Shown here piece by piece: positions 43,000-55,739 of a DNA stretch of 64,000 nucleotides. A model generated the notes under the pieces. The model was not told the origin of the DNA and did not search any database. It was given only the letters and a program-made list of their open reading frames with translations. A program made the position numbers and the translations under genes. This stretch comes from Sphagnum compactum (Eukaryota; Bryophyta; Sphagnopsida; Sphagnales), in NCBI GenBank assembly GCA_965153455.1, contig OZ234501.1, positions 992,001-1,056,000 on the forward strand, given 5' to 3'. Positions within the stretch are counted from its first letter, which is position 1, and each line of letters starts with the position of its first letter.

Positions 43000-44669
43000 C
43001 CCAATCTAGGACCACACAAAGGGTTCAAGCACTCGGTGATCCACCTTTGAACTCAACAAATGATCTATCTCACTCCACAACCTCATCATCAAGCAAAGCT
43101 CTAATTGCAACATCATTCTTAACATGGTTTCTAATGTTAGGTGGTGACAACATGGAGGCCATGACTTGGGCTTTAGCCTCAACATACAAGGGCAACAAAA
43201 AGATCTTGGAAGGACTAAGTTGGAAATCCTTTTTGTCAATAAAAAAAGATTCATGGGAGTAGACAAGAGATAACTCTAGAAGAATACAAGGAAAGAATTA
43301 GAAATTCAAGAAAGAATAATCCAAAAAATTAAAGACAAAACAAGAGGTGGATTTACTCATATTCCAAGTTCCGCTTGGACCACTTCAGTGGTGGTGAGTA
43401 GCTTCACCATTGAGGGGCACAATAGGGCAAGGGTGTTTGCCCCGTGGGATGGGAACTTGAACAAACGATTCCAACACTTCCTCGAAAACCTCCATATTTA
43501 GCTCCAAAGCTAGTATGTGAGTGTGGAAGGCCTGACAAGCTCTAATGTTGTTGCCTGCATGGGCAATGGCAGTTAGAAATGAAACTAGGTATGACTTCAT
43601 TGAAAGGAATTATGGAAAGTTGAGAGAACAAACTTGTAAAGGCAAACAAGTTTGCCACAAAGGGTCCTAATTGAAAGCAAACTTCAATTAGGGCTTGTAG
43701 AATCACAAGATGCACCTCCCTAACCACCCAAAATGGCCTTCCATTCTTGGAATCAATCATGGAAGATGTGTTTGTCTTAAGATGTTTTCATCTCAAGAAC
43801 ATTGACCTTTTTTTGTAGGAACTCCTCAGATAAAGGGCAAAACAAAAAGGACTTCAAATGGAGAGATGACTCACCAAGATCTTTCACACGAAAAGTAATT
43901 TGGTTCAACAAGGTTTGTCACAATCCACATGAAAAAATTATGAAATGTGAAAAGATGGTGGTTATAGGGACAAGAAAAAGAGAGTAAGGGAAAAGCATTG
44001 GATCCATACATTCATGGAAAGGTCCTTTGAGCTAGTAAGTGTGAGAGAAGTAACAACCGCCCACTTCATGTAGATCTGAAAGTTATAGCTTTCCATATAT
44101 GACTTGATCTCCTTGAGAATGTAGAGATCATTAGGGTGGATAAATAAGATCTCCCCATCATTGGCCAAATTTTTTTTTCCAAAGTCAAAGATGGAAACAA
44201 TATGGTTGTCCACTCGACTATTCCAAACAAAAATCTATGTGAGGAAGGTTGAAACTAATGGCATAGGAAGGTTCCTTAGAACGTCAACAAGGACAAGGCT
44301 AACCTTGTCATTTGGGTTTGCCTACAAGGGGTGGGGGAGGATGGGATTAAAAAACATAGATTTGAGTACAAGAAGGCAAGGAAATTTGGGAAAATTTGAA
44401 GAGGCATTGAGGGAAAAACTAGAGAATGGAGGTTGAGATCCTTTCAAATTCCTTAGGCCACTTCCTAATTTCAATTTGTTAAGCAACAATACTCGGCTAG
44501 GAAAAGATGCATTGCCATCCATGTAGCCTACCGGATGGAAACGCATTGGGAATACGGCAAAATGGGGTGAAATGGGAACGATGAGGTACCACAACCTTGA
44601 GAGGGTAGGATCATAGTCAAACGAGCCAAAAACCATGTCAAACAACCAAGAAATTATCAATTTTTTCAA
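43000..44669 (-). pseudogene. decayed long ORF, unknown protein
   Basis: Consecutive minus-strand fragments look coding and share direction: 44322-44669 (RLWYLIVPISPHFAVFPMRFHP), 43962-44213 (DNHIVSIFDFGKKNLANDGEIL), 43385-43760 (two overlapping frames, e.g. VFEEVLESFVQVP) and about 43010-43260 (DFQLSPSKIFLLPLYVEAK). Together they suggest a protein of about 500 residues broken by stops and shifts. I do not recognise the family; it could be an accessory ORF of a retroelement. Confidence 0.45.
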
Positions 44670-44689
44670 ACATATTGATGTAATTCCAC

Positions 44690-46174
44690 TTTAATGTCAT
44701 GTTGATCAAGGAAATTTGTGTTAAATGATTTATAAGAGTGTTGAAAAATTCAAAAAAATTCATTTACTTTCATAAATTGAGTTTTGTTTTTTTATAAAAA
44801 ACTTTTGAACTTGAACACCCCAAAATCAATTCTATAAAACACTAGGTTAAGGACTCTTTTTGTAAACAAAATTTGATGGGAATTTATTTGAAATGATGAT
44901 AACCTACCATCCACATATGAAAAACACTCATAATTAAAAAATTGTGGTACTTGAATTTTTTAAAAATTCAAAATATCATTTCAAAAATTTCAAATTTTAT
45001 GTCGCAACCCCACTTTGAGGGAAGTGTGAGGTCGCCTCACACTCCCGAAAATGGGACTTGGGAGTCCTCCGGGACTTTTGAAAACTCAGAGCTCGATTGC
45101 AAGGGCCAAAACACCTTGCATTGAGATGTTCTTTATACCGTTGGAAAGTTCTTGAAGTGTAGATGTCCAAAATGGCCTTGCATGAGCCATTTGGACATCT
45201 GCAGCACAAGTTATGGTCAAAAGAAAGGTCGAGAGTCAAACTAGTAGTTTGACTCCCGACCATTAAAAGTCGGGAATCGACCCGACCCCGGTGTGTGCAG
45301 GTGGAGTGAGACACACCTTGGAAAGCTCTCAAGGAGAGCTATAAGTTTGCTTTAGACCTCATCCCAATTGGAGGTCTAAGCAAGAAGTTATGAACGCCCA
45401 AAGTCCCGGGAGTCCAAACCGGGACAGTTTCGGGAGTCCCGGGAAAAAGTGTCATTCGGGTGCAAGTGCGGCGGAGTATTGCAGAGAATACTATATGGGG
45501 GAAGGTGGTGGCTTCCCCCGAGTCCGGGCCGTGGTGAATCAAGTGAGTCCAAGGTTGCGCGTGGCTTGTCCCAACACCAAGAGTGTTTCGAGTGTGATCT
45601 AACTAAATGGTTGGTTGGTTTTGATGCAGGACCGAATAACTAAGTAAGTTTGTCCCTCTTCCTAGTCTAACCCCGGAACTCTCAGCACGCCCCTCTTACC
45701 CCCTTTAGTGCTGGAAGCTGGGAGCGGCACCAAGTTCCGACTATTTCCGCTCTTTAACATAATTGGACCTTTTTTGGGTCTAACAAGGAACTTGGGGGCG
45801 CGTCATTTTAGGAGTCATTTGCTAGATGTAAATGGGTCATAATGTGTATGACATATGAATAAAATTTTGGCTTATGATACAAAAAACTAAAGCTTAAAGT
45901 AGTTATCATAATATAACATGATTTGAAATTATGATCAATTTTCAAGACAAAACATATAATCTAGTAAAATTTATACACTTTTAGAAAATTCATATTTATT
46001 CAAAAAGAGTTAACACAAATATGTAATCTATTTGAAGACTTGTCAATTTTTTAAACATGTTGCAAAAAAATTCCTTCAAAAAATCCTTTTTATGAAAAAA
46101 CCAAAATGTTCAAAAAGGGCCCATTTGTGGTTGAATCCTTTGTCATTGTTGGCTCATTTGATTGTGATTGCACC
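44690..46174. mobile_element. relative of the 788-bp element, split by solo LTR
   Basis: The sequences on both sides of 45000-45805 align in order with the 17800-18587 element (AAAAACACTCATA, TTTAAAAATTCAAA, AAAATTCATATTTATTCAAAAA, TTGTTGGCTCATT, ending ATTGCACC). The right end is near 46174. The left end is not defined. Confidence 0.5.
45000..45805 (+). mobile_element. solo LTR, 806 bp
   Basis: TGTCGCAACCCC...GGGCGCGTCA with a perfect 5-bp duplication TTTTA (44995-44999, 45806-45810). It is related to the copy 1 LTR (same modules, palindrome near 45231-45259, TATA-like ACTATATGG) but clearly a different subfamily. Confidence 0.95.
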
Positions 46175-47370
46175 TAAGAAACGCCTTGGAAGGAGCAATT
46201 TCCTTAGTAGCAATGAAGCCACTAGAGGGAGGAATACTTTCATGTGAAGGACCAACCTTCTTCTTGGATCCCTCCATTCAAACGATTATAGAGGCATGTA
46301 ATATTGCTTGGAATTCGAATTCATTTCTCTCCCAAAGACCGATTTTCGATGTTGGTGTGTAATCCTTGGGGCAGTCAAAGTACCTAACTCCTAATTTAAT
46401 TTCAATTCACTCATAGGTAGCTCTTAGTTAACTTCCAATTAATTTTGAATTCACTTCTAATTAACTCTCAGTTAAATCTTAATTCACTTCCAGTTAACTT
46501 TTAGTTACTCATGGGTGAAAGCATGTTAACTAGATGAAAAGTACTATCCCAATAGTTTTTCATATTTTCCTTCACAAAGTACTTCACACCAAAATGGAAT
46601 ATGGAAATAATGAAATTTAAATTATAAAATCATATTTTATTTAGACATAACATTATAATCCTAAAAGTATTTTGAAGTTGGAGGTGATCTCATTGTACTT
46701 TGCTTGTACTTTGTTTTTAGCAACAAATGTCCCAATGGCTTACCAAATCACGTGCTATTAATACTAAGAAAATTTATTATTTTGAAAAATGAAAAGTTAC
46801 AATTAATTGAGACATCCCAATATATCAAAAAACTTATAAAGTGTGTTTGTAAAATATCATAATAATTTAGTAGAATTAAGCAAAAATCTAGTGTTTTAAA
46901 AAATGTCCATTGAAAGGAGTACATCAAAAATTAATATTTTGTATGTTTAAAGATGAAATGTTCCTATAGCTCTCAATCTCTCCCCCCCTTACTTGAGGTT
47001 TTGTGATTCCATTCATAACTACCTGAAAAGTTCCTTGTCAGAAAACCAAATACTAATGTTATTACGTTTTAGAATTGAATTGGATATCCAATTGTATCAA
47101 CATGAGGTAGTTAACAAGTAGATGCAAGCTATGCTGGCTCATTTTTTGCATCTTTATGGACGTTTTGTAGAATGTACTCTATTCAAATGCCACAAACAAA
47201 TTGTAAAATCATCAATTTGACAAAAATATTTATGAATCAAGATTGTCAACTCTATTTATTTATTAAGAGGTGAAATTTAATAAACATACACCAATCTTAT
47301 TAATGAACTTTTAAAGTGGACACATGGACTATAATTTGGGTTTTGCATTAAGATTCAAACATGAACGAGT
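46175..47370. other. AT-rich spacer with short repeats
   Basis: Repeats of TTCACTTCCAGTTAACTT-like sequence occur at about 46400-46510. No gene is seen. Confidence 0.4.
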
Positions 47371-47800
47371 GTTGTGACCTGTGGCTACGCCACTCCAGCC
47401 ACCCGTGGCACCTCGCCCGGCCCCCCGCAGCGGCTGCCCTGGCCGTTATTTTTTTTGGCCTCTCTGAAGACCTCATTTCAGGACCCTAACGACGGGTTTT
47501 CTTTATGAGGACCTCGTTTCAGGTCCCCAACGACGGGTTTTCTTGCTGGGAACCTCGTTTTAGGTCCGTCTCGTACTGAGAATCTCGATTCAGGTCCTTT
47601 ACCGAGGATTCTGGCCACCTCGGTTCAGGTCCTCACAGGTTTTGAGGACCTCGCTCGTTTCAGGACCTCGTCTTGTTTTTCTTCTTCTTCTTGGGGATGT
47701 GGTTTAAGGGTTTAAGACAGACAGACGAACAGACGGGATTTGAGTTTCAAGACCTCGACAGACGGACAGACGGGATCTGGGTTTCAGGACCTCGACAGAC
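47371..47800. repeat. GC-rich island with CCTCGTTTCAGG repeats
   Basis: A sharp GC-rich block inside AT-rich DNA. GAGGACCTCGTTTCAGGTCC variants recur about ten times, with ACGACGGGTTTTCTT and later GACAGACGGACAGACGGGAT units. TATATATATAGG follows at about 47815. It could be part of an LTR or a satellite seed. Confidence 0.6.
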
Positions 47801-48019
47801 AAACAACGTTTGCTTATATATATAGGATATATCCACAGGGAACGAGCAGTGACTGGAAGAATCTTCCAGGCACTGCCCAATTTTTGTCCACACAGACAGA
47901 CACCACGTTTGCTTTTATATATAAGATGTTATCTTGTGAACATGTGAGCATGAGCAATGAGCACGTGAGTGCCAACAAGTGAGCGCCAACAAGTGAGCCC
48001 AAGCGAATCTTTTCAAAAA

Positions 48020-48236
48020 CCTCTTGTTGATGTTGACGAAATATTTTTTGACACATGGGATGGAATATTTGGTGATGTAAAGGAATATTCTACCATGTGG
48101 CCATGGATGAACAATATTTTTGGATGAAAAAATGGATGATAAATAAATTGGATGAACTTTTATAAAAGGGTGGATGCCAAACCTATGAGAAATAATGGAT
48201 GACCCACTATCTCACTCATAAAAGGTGAAATAACAT
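48020..48236 (+). repeat. dispersed repeat, partner of 36515-36700
   Basis: Matches the reverse complement of 36515-36700 and ends with the same GAAATAACA. Confidence 0.4.
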
Positions 48237-48385
48237 TACTAAAAAATGTGGGTGCAGTTCACTAGTCCCCATTCATTAAACCAGTGAATTCACTACTTCT
48301 TCACTGGTCTTTGTTCACTACAACTAATGAATTCACTCAAAATCCAATGAAATCACTCCATACAGGCACACCTTTTGTTGTAGTG
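48237..48385. mobile_element. possible CACTA-type MITE
   Basis: The right end read inward is CACTACAACAAAAGGTGTGCC, close to the common plant CACTA terminus. The left end TACTAAAAAATGTGGGTGC is an imperfect partner. No 3-bp duplication matches. Confidence 0.3.
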
Positions 48386-48540
48386 TAATTAAATGTTGGT
48401 TTCATCTTGAAAAATACAACACGTGAAATGTTGGGAAGTACTTCAAGTTACACTACATATTTTCTTAATATGAATTTATGCAGCATCTAAACCATTTAGA
48501 ATTTTAAATTGAATTTAATTTAGTGGCGTATTATCATGTT

Positions 48541-48725
48541 AACCCACTAATAGGTATGTGTCAATCCATACCTACCTATCACCAACAAGAAGCATGTACC
48601 CATTAAAAATTGAAACAATACCTTACTATAAGCCTATTGACCCATTAGGAGGTATGTGTGAATCCATCCACTACCCATTCACCACAAAGAAGCATGTGCC
48701 CATTAGGAATTGAGACAATACCATG
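48541..48725. repeat. 98-bp tandem duplication
   Basis: Two diverged units share ACCCA.TA..AGGTATGTGT, AATCCAT, AGAAGCATGT and CCCATTA..AATTGA.ACAATACC. Confidence 0.7.
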
Positions 48726-50272
48726 TAGCCACTAACACTTTACATTGTTTATAACATTTCAAGTTATTTGTTATTTTCATTCACAATTTCAACCTCTTGC
48801 ATCTAGCACCATTCTTGCTACTTGTACAATCAAATTGCATTCCCCCCTTTTACTACTAATTTCCCCAATCTATACTTGAATTTGCATCTACTCCACCCTT
48901 ATCATTTTGCTGCATCCTTTTTACCTCTAAAACATGTTTGCAAACATGAAACCTTTATTCTATAATGGAAAGAAGAAAATCGACACCAAATGTCACACCA
49001 AACATTTTGGAATCAATGATTGAATACACATTAATCTCAAACATATTAAATAGAATCTATGAAATGATAAAAAAATCATTGGAATATCCAAGAGATGATA
49101 CCAAACTAGACCCCTTCCAACATGTGCTCGAAATCAACACATAGGGAATATAATGGAAAAGGGTAATTGACAAAATAGATGAATGGGCAACATGGTGATG
49201 GGCTAATGCAAAGATAGACAAAGAAAGTTTTGCATTGATGAAACGAATTATACACATTTCTAAGGAAGATATGAAAGATTACAATTTGGCAATGTTTACA
49301 CATGCAATGGATTTCTTCAAAGAACGTGTGACTTTGAAGAAGCCAAGTTCAAAACATTTTTTTACAAGCCTTTTAAGCGATTTATCGATAGAGGATTTGG
49401 TGACATTTGGCAACTTGCTTTCAACAAAGTTCACAAAGCCCCAAAGATGAATGTATGCAACTCCAAAATGGTGAGCTTGGGTGCCACCTAAACTTAGGAA
49501 CAAAGTGTTAAAATAGTCGGTGAATCACCAAATGATAGGGTTGGCCCCGAAACCACGAGACTTGTATGACAATCCAAAAAAAAGATGTGTCGACAAATGA
49601 TCGAGGAACCAAAATTCGATTGTTTCCATTACATTGTTGTTCAATAAATGTGATAATAAACATTTATTCAAATTATGTGATGTCAGAAGAAAATATTAAC
49701 TTTAGAAAAAAAAAAATGAGGGTTGACATTGAATGTTAAACAAATCCATAGTGATTATTGAAACAAACAATCACATCAAAACATAAATTGACAAGCAAAT
49801 ACTTGTTTTTGTGTAGTTAAAACACACGTAGTTGTTTTGCCATTTAATGAATAAATATATATTTTTCATTTGTAGTTAATGTGTTCAAGGCTAAAGATCT
49901 AGAAATCTATGAGAATGGCGTCCAATCTCAAAGAGAAGAACTAACACTAAACCGCACATTCTAAAGCATGTTGTAATAATTAAAGGTCAACAAGAAAAAA
50001 TATGTTATGACTGAACAATAAAACAACAATTGATCAAATAATGGAATGTTAATAACTAACTGGCATAAATGTTCACATCCAAAATAGTGAGAGGGATGTT
50101 AGAAAATGTTAAAAATAAAATAGACACAAACCTCTTCAACAATTGTATATAATGAGAAAGGGGCATGGTGGACACATAAATTTTTCATTGCAAGTGTAGT
50201 TTTGGAGTTGTAAGAATGCCTGCTAGAATTCCTCAAGACTTGGATCTGTATCCTAAAGTGGATTAGAGATAG
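48726..50272. other. AT-rich spacer
   Basis: No firm gene. A plus-strand open stretch at 49235-49450 (FFKERVTLKKPSSKHFFTSLL) might be coding remains, without a recognised domain. Confidence 0.35.
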
Positions 50273-50593
50273 ATGAAAGTAAGTGATACAAATTATAGTG
50301 TTAGAGTGGGATATTGGGCATTGAGAAATAACGTGCAGGAATACAAAGTCTATGCCACAATGATATGGATGTTTGACCCGGTTTTCATGAACAGCTTGCA
50401 ACTAACTCCCGACGATAATCCATGGCTAGCTAAATTGACAAACCACAAATATAGGACCCGTTTATTACACCAAGTAGAATATATGCTAGGGACGAATAGA
50501 GTGGAGCAATATTCATTGGTGGAAGCCTTGAGCAAAAAATGGCTTGAAAATGAAATTGATCCAAATGACGATGAGTATGAGTTGCCTATTTAA
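50273..50593 (+). CDS. 106-codon ORF, unknown
   Basis: Starts MKVSDTNYSVRVGYWAL and ends DPNDDEYELPI. Its composition is protein-like (PVFMNSLQLTPDDNPWLAKL, KKWLENEI) and it has a stop-ridden relative near 40450-40600 (EVGYWAF). No family is recognised. It is likely a fragment of a repeat-borne ORF. Confidence 0.35.
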   Translation: MKVSDTNYSVRVGYWALRNNVQEYKVYATMIWMFDPVFMNSLQLTPDDNPWLAKLTNHKYRTRLLHQVEYMLGTNRVEQYSLVEALSKKWLENEIDPNDDEYELPI

Positions 50594-51706
50594 AAATACG
50601 TTGCAAACCAAGACAAACTAGTAGAATAGAAAGGAGAATCCCTAAAGGAGGAAGGAAGAAGGAATCACATTGGAGGAAAAAAAAGAGCCAAAAACACCAT
50701 CACAATTGAAAAAGGAGAAGACTCAAAAAGCTTGAATAAAGAATGTTGCAGGTCAAATAATAGAGTCACTATCAAATCGTGACATCAAAAGGAATGCAAA
50801 TCACCGTCATATGTCCATGATTGCATGCACATTTACAAGTAAGGACCACTAGCAAAACTATAAGTATCCCATTTTTCGTAAGAATTTGAAAATGTCCAAG
50901 AAACGACATAGGACATTGTTGAGAAGCTAGAGTCGATTGAAATTGTTTCGCAATATTGATTTTTAGTTTGTGGAAATAATAAGTGTAGGAGTCCAAGGAA
51001 TATAATTGTCCTGATGCTTATATCAAGGAGTATGCAAAACCAAGAGGGTGGGCCTGGGTTGCACAACATGACAAAAACAAAATCCTCCAATCGCATGTGA
51101 ATCAATGGATGATTGGATCGCCACCAAACCACAACAAGTGTGGGACAAAATCAAGATTGTTTAGATGTAGAAAAAAAATGTAATCACTGGAAAATATATT
51201 GAAAAAAAATGAGTTCAATTTTAATTATGAATAGAAAGATGTATTTTGCTTATAAAGTTTTTAACAAAACTATAGGGACATACAAAAGAAAAAGGAAATA
51301 AGACCTAAAATGTATATTACAATTATGAAAAACTAAAACAATAATGAATGAAAAATTATGCGTATGTGTATGCAATTGCTACTCTCACATTAAGAAAGTA
51401 AATGTGTTCATAGTGAAAAAAATAGAAAAAAAATAGGTTACAATAATGTCCAATCTCAAGGAGATGAATTGGCGCCAAGTAGCAAATTTGAAACATCTGG
51501 CATAAATTAAAAATCATCATGTTTAGTGATTTCACCTGCCAACGTTCATGTTCACAAAAAATAATATACTTTACAACTGTCCACCATGGCAAAACATTCC
51601 TTGTCAACATATAGGGTGGCACTGTATCTTGTTGAATATTCATGTGCATGGGTTTAAAAATATAGCTAGTAATAATGAAAATGAACCATTGATTAGAACG
51701 ACTTGA
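50594..51706. other. AT-rich spacer
   Basis: No gene or clear repeat is recognised. Confidence 0.4.
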
Positions 51707-51856
51707 CACTAGAAGAAAAATGGGTTTTTTCAACTTGTCTAATGCAATTTTTTTATCCAAGGCGACTATTTTTTGTCCCATGCAACTAAAACACTAATTG
51801 CCTTGGACAAAAATAGTTACAAAAGTTGGTTACAAAACCCCATTTTTCTTCTAGTG
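51707..51856. mobile_element. 150-bp CACTA-type MITE
   Basis: Terminal inverted repeat CACTAGAAGAAAAATGGG at both ends, flanked by a 3-bp duplication TGA (51704-51706 and 51857-51859). The CACTA ends and 3-bp duplication are diagnostic of the En/Spm superfamily. It is too short to encode transposase. Confidence 0.9.
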
Positions 51857-53327
51857 TGAACACCCTTATGAGCAATGTTAGTGTGTAAATTCCAAATAGA
51901 AACAATCTTTATTAATAGAAAGGTTGAATAAAGTTTTTTTAGTCTACGAGTCTCGTACAAAAAATGCATTAGAAGGAGCAAAAGCAAACAACAATCAAAT
52001 TTGATTTAGTAGTGAAAAAAATAAGTTGAAAAGGATGTTCAAATAAACAAACAATGAAGAGGTATATACTCCGCCAAAAAGCCTTCAAAAAAGTGATGTG
52101 AAAAGGCATGTTAGAGATAGTGAAGAAAGAATGACGACTGTAATTGAAGACTTGATGAAACTATTTACAAACAATGTCAATCTTCTTCATTCCAAAGAAA
52201 GGAAGGGTCAGAAATACAATGCAATTCATAAGGAAGAGATCATGTGACAAATGGTGTCATCTTAAATGTTTCAAGTAGTGAGGAAACAAAGGTGTAACAT
52301 CATTTAGTGAAAAAAATGAGAAGGAGATCCTTGTCGTGAGAGAAGGACATGTAAGAGCTTAAAGACAAACAAATGATGTATTGAATCTCTCCATATTTGA
52401 ATTTGTCAAGCATTGACATCCATGAATTCTAATCCAAAGTGCTAATGATTTGATAGTACAAGAATGCAAGTTTTAGATAGCTTCCTAGTAGCTATATATA
52501 TTCCATGTTGCACTTTGGACAATTCATGCTTGTTTGTGATGTTCTTGATCACCTTCACCTAAATGTGAGTTAAGGTTTATGCACCTTCCCTTATTGTCAG
52601 TGACGACCATAAGGGGATTCTTTCTAGGAACAAACTATGGATAAACAATCCATTGAACTGCACATGGAAATAGAGATGGAATAGTGAAATGTGGTGATTG
52701 AATGTGGTTGGATAATTGAATTTGATGGAAATATTAATTTATTGGATAAAGTAGACCACATCCAAAGAAATGAAATTTTGTTGACACATTTATGATGAAT
52801 TTTCCCAACACAAGGATCGAAGAATGGAGAGCTTTGTCCTTAGATGAACAAATTATGTTTATGGAAAAGATGATGCAAACAACATATAGAAAAATGTTTA
52901 ACCATGACAATTCAAAATAAAGTTGAAGACAAAATCTGAAAAGCAAAAGATAAAGCTTAAGAGAAAGCTCAATCAATCAATTATCTTCCACTAAAAGATC
53001 TAGTCCAAATTTTCAATTGTTTCATCATTAATGAATATTAGTACCGAATTGCCATACTTCCTTTTGTTACTAGAAGATGGAGGCATGGGGTAGGCGACCA
53101 TTTGTCGAGCAATGCATTTTGCATATTTAGGTAATGATTTGCATGACTAAGGAAAAAGTCACTCCAAGCATATAATAGAACAAAAGGAGATGTAAATGGT
53201 TGGGTGTCTCTGCAAAACACATAAAACATCAGTTTAAAATTTGAGATTTGAAATAAGATACAAACAACTGAATAAACAATTGAATTACAATAAACTTGAA
53301 TTTATTCACAATCGAGATTCACCTCCA
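51857..53327. other. AT-rich spacer
   Basis: No gene is recognised. A minus-strand RKNPLMVVTDN near 52590-52640 faintly recalls MULE transposases but has no supporting context. Confidence 0.35.
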
Positions 53328-54206
53328 TGACGCACCCCCAAACTCCGTGAAAGACTTAAATGCAAGTTCAAAGGTGAAAACAATAGAAGGAATCCAGGTA
53401 TGCTCCCTAACTTATAACACTTCGGGGGTAAGAAAAACGTGTTGGAGCTCTGGGATGGGGACTAGGAAGGGTGATAAGCGGGTCAACTATTCACACAAAC
53501 TTGTATAAACCAAATAACAAGTTGGTTTGTGCATAGTTAGAGCAATTTTGGTGCACGAACAAGCCATGGGCATACATAGATTCACAAGACTCAACATGGC
53601 TCGGACTGGGGGAGGCCACCATTGGAACACTTATAGTATTATCTATGATTAGCCACGAGGGCTGCATCCAAATGTCATTTATCCTAAAACTCCCAAGTTG
53701 GGAGTCCCAAAATTTTCAAAATTGGGACTTTTGGCATTTTGGAAAACCATAACTTCTTGTTCAAACCTCCAATTGAAGTGAGGTTTTAAGCAAAGTTATA
53801 GCCCTTGTCAAGAGCTTTCCAAATAAATGTGGCATGCCACCTGCATGCACGTATTATAGGCCGATTGTTGACTTTTAGTGGTCGAGAGTCAAATTGGCAT
53901 TTTGATTATTGGCCCTTCTTTTGGCCATAACTTGTGTTTTAAGTATTCAATGGGTCATGAGAGCCCATTTCAAACATTTACATTTAAAGAGCTTTGTAAT
54001 GGTAGAAAGAACTCTTTAATCCAATGAGTTTTGACCCCTAAAATACCTCTTTGAATATTTGGGACTCCATAGGGATTCCAACTCCCAAGATGGGAGTCCA
54101 CTTGGGAGTGTGTGGGTTCATTTCCTCACACCCTCAGGTTATATTTTCAGCCCGCACCTTTCCATGTTTTTGCCTTGGTCATGAACCCAAGGCTAGGGTT
54201 GTGATA
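53328..54206 (-). mobile_element. old LTR (family D/E), minus orientation
   Basis: TGACGCACCCCC at 53328 to GTTGTGATA at 54206 corresponds, inverted, to TGTCACAACC...GGGGGTGCGTCA with decay at the left base pairs. It shares modules with 56865-58714 and with the copy 1 LTR. Flanks CTCCA and TTCAA do not match, so it is either old or rearranged. Confidence 0.75.
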
Positions 54207-55739
54207 TTCAATCTCTTCTTAAGTGGGGAATTCGAGGGGTTGTAGGTAGACATCTTAGGATCGACTTGAGGTTTAGCTTCCTCCAGAAGGGGCTTGACCG
54301 CCTTTTCATAAACATCGTTATCTAGTTCAAGCACGAGAACATGACGACAAAAAAATTAACAAATGCAAATACAATTCCTGTGAAAACAATGTAATATCAT
54401 AAGAATGGGAGATTATAGCAAAGATAGAATAAAAAACAAGGTCTTAAACAAATTTAGATTAGCTACCTATGGAAGAGTTCATGCCAACAACCAAAAAACC
54501 TTAAAGAGAAAATGCTTGGATCAGAACCCCCATTGTGGAGACATGGATTTCATGTCCTCCTTTAAATGGAATTCCTATAAAAGACTTTTGCATCAAATCA
54601 ATGCTAATCATGTTGTACATGATATCTTCCTCCACCAACAATACCCCAAGCCTCACCATGTTTAAGTGAATTTCTTGAAACTTGAAACCACCCACGTGGT
54701 GGACAAGAAGAGTGATCCAACTTAGTCGAGTTTGCAAGTAGAAAATGACCAAAGTTAGATATGGACAATGAATGGGTTGAATTAAAAGGACTTTGAGAAA
54801 GAAGCAGACAAAAACTTACCATTTTCCTTTGTAATTCGCTGTTCATTCATGGTAGAATGTTAATTATCACCCATTTTAATTGGATTTCATATCCATTTCC
54901 TTTCGAATAGGATTTAATTCTTTGAACACACAAGGATCATCATCATGGAAAACAATAGCCGCACTATTAGCACAAAGGTACTTGGTAGAAGTGTAATTTA
55001 ATTCTTGTAAAATATTTCACACTACTATAACAACATATTTGCATTTCACATGCATACATTCACTATTCTTGTTTTAATTATCAACATACTCAACATTGCC
55101 ATTCATTAAAACACCATATTCATGGTTATTTCATATAACCAGAATATGTATTTTAGAATACATTATAAAAAACTCTAAAAAAAAACTACAATTCATTTCA
55201 TCATATTATGATATTATAAAAAATTCACACAACAATATATACATGGAATGCACTGCGAAAATCTATGCTTTTCTGTATTATTGAAAACATGAATAAAAAA
55301 TATAACAAAATCCCATGTTTTGTTGAAAAAAATTCCCAAAACAATAATTAAAATTTGTGGTATTTCAAAACAAAATTTGTGGTTTTCTATTCCAAGTACC
55401 TACAACTCCTCTTCTTCTTCCCAAAACTTTGTGTCTAAGAATCTCCTTGTTTTTTAGAACTCTTTATTCCTTGGCAATCCCCAGTCTTCATCATCATCAA
55501 AACCAACAAGAATTCAAAATTCAAACTAACAAAGTTCTTTAATCAGTCCCTAAATGTCTTGTTCATCCAAAATCATGTACTCATCCTACGCCCTTAACAT
55601 TACCCCCTCTATACTTTGGATTCCATCCCCGAAATCCTTGTAAAATGACAGAAACAAAATGAGAATATTCTATATCCTTCTAAACATATGTCTCCCTTAC
55701 TATAATTCTGTAATATTAGCCTATATAGGAACTAGTGGT
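54207..55739. other. spacer with possible coding remains
   Basis: On the minus strand just beside the LTR, about 54207-54330 reads YEKAVKPLLEEAKPQVDPK and STYNPSNSPLKKRLN, which looks coding. I cannot connect it to a gene. The remainder is AT-rich. Confidence 0.35.

Noticed and set aside
52560-52660. MULE/FAR1-like RKNPLMVVTDN on the minus strand
   Set aside because: A single short motif with no supporting upstream or downstream transposase sequence.
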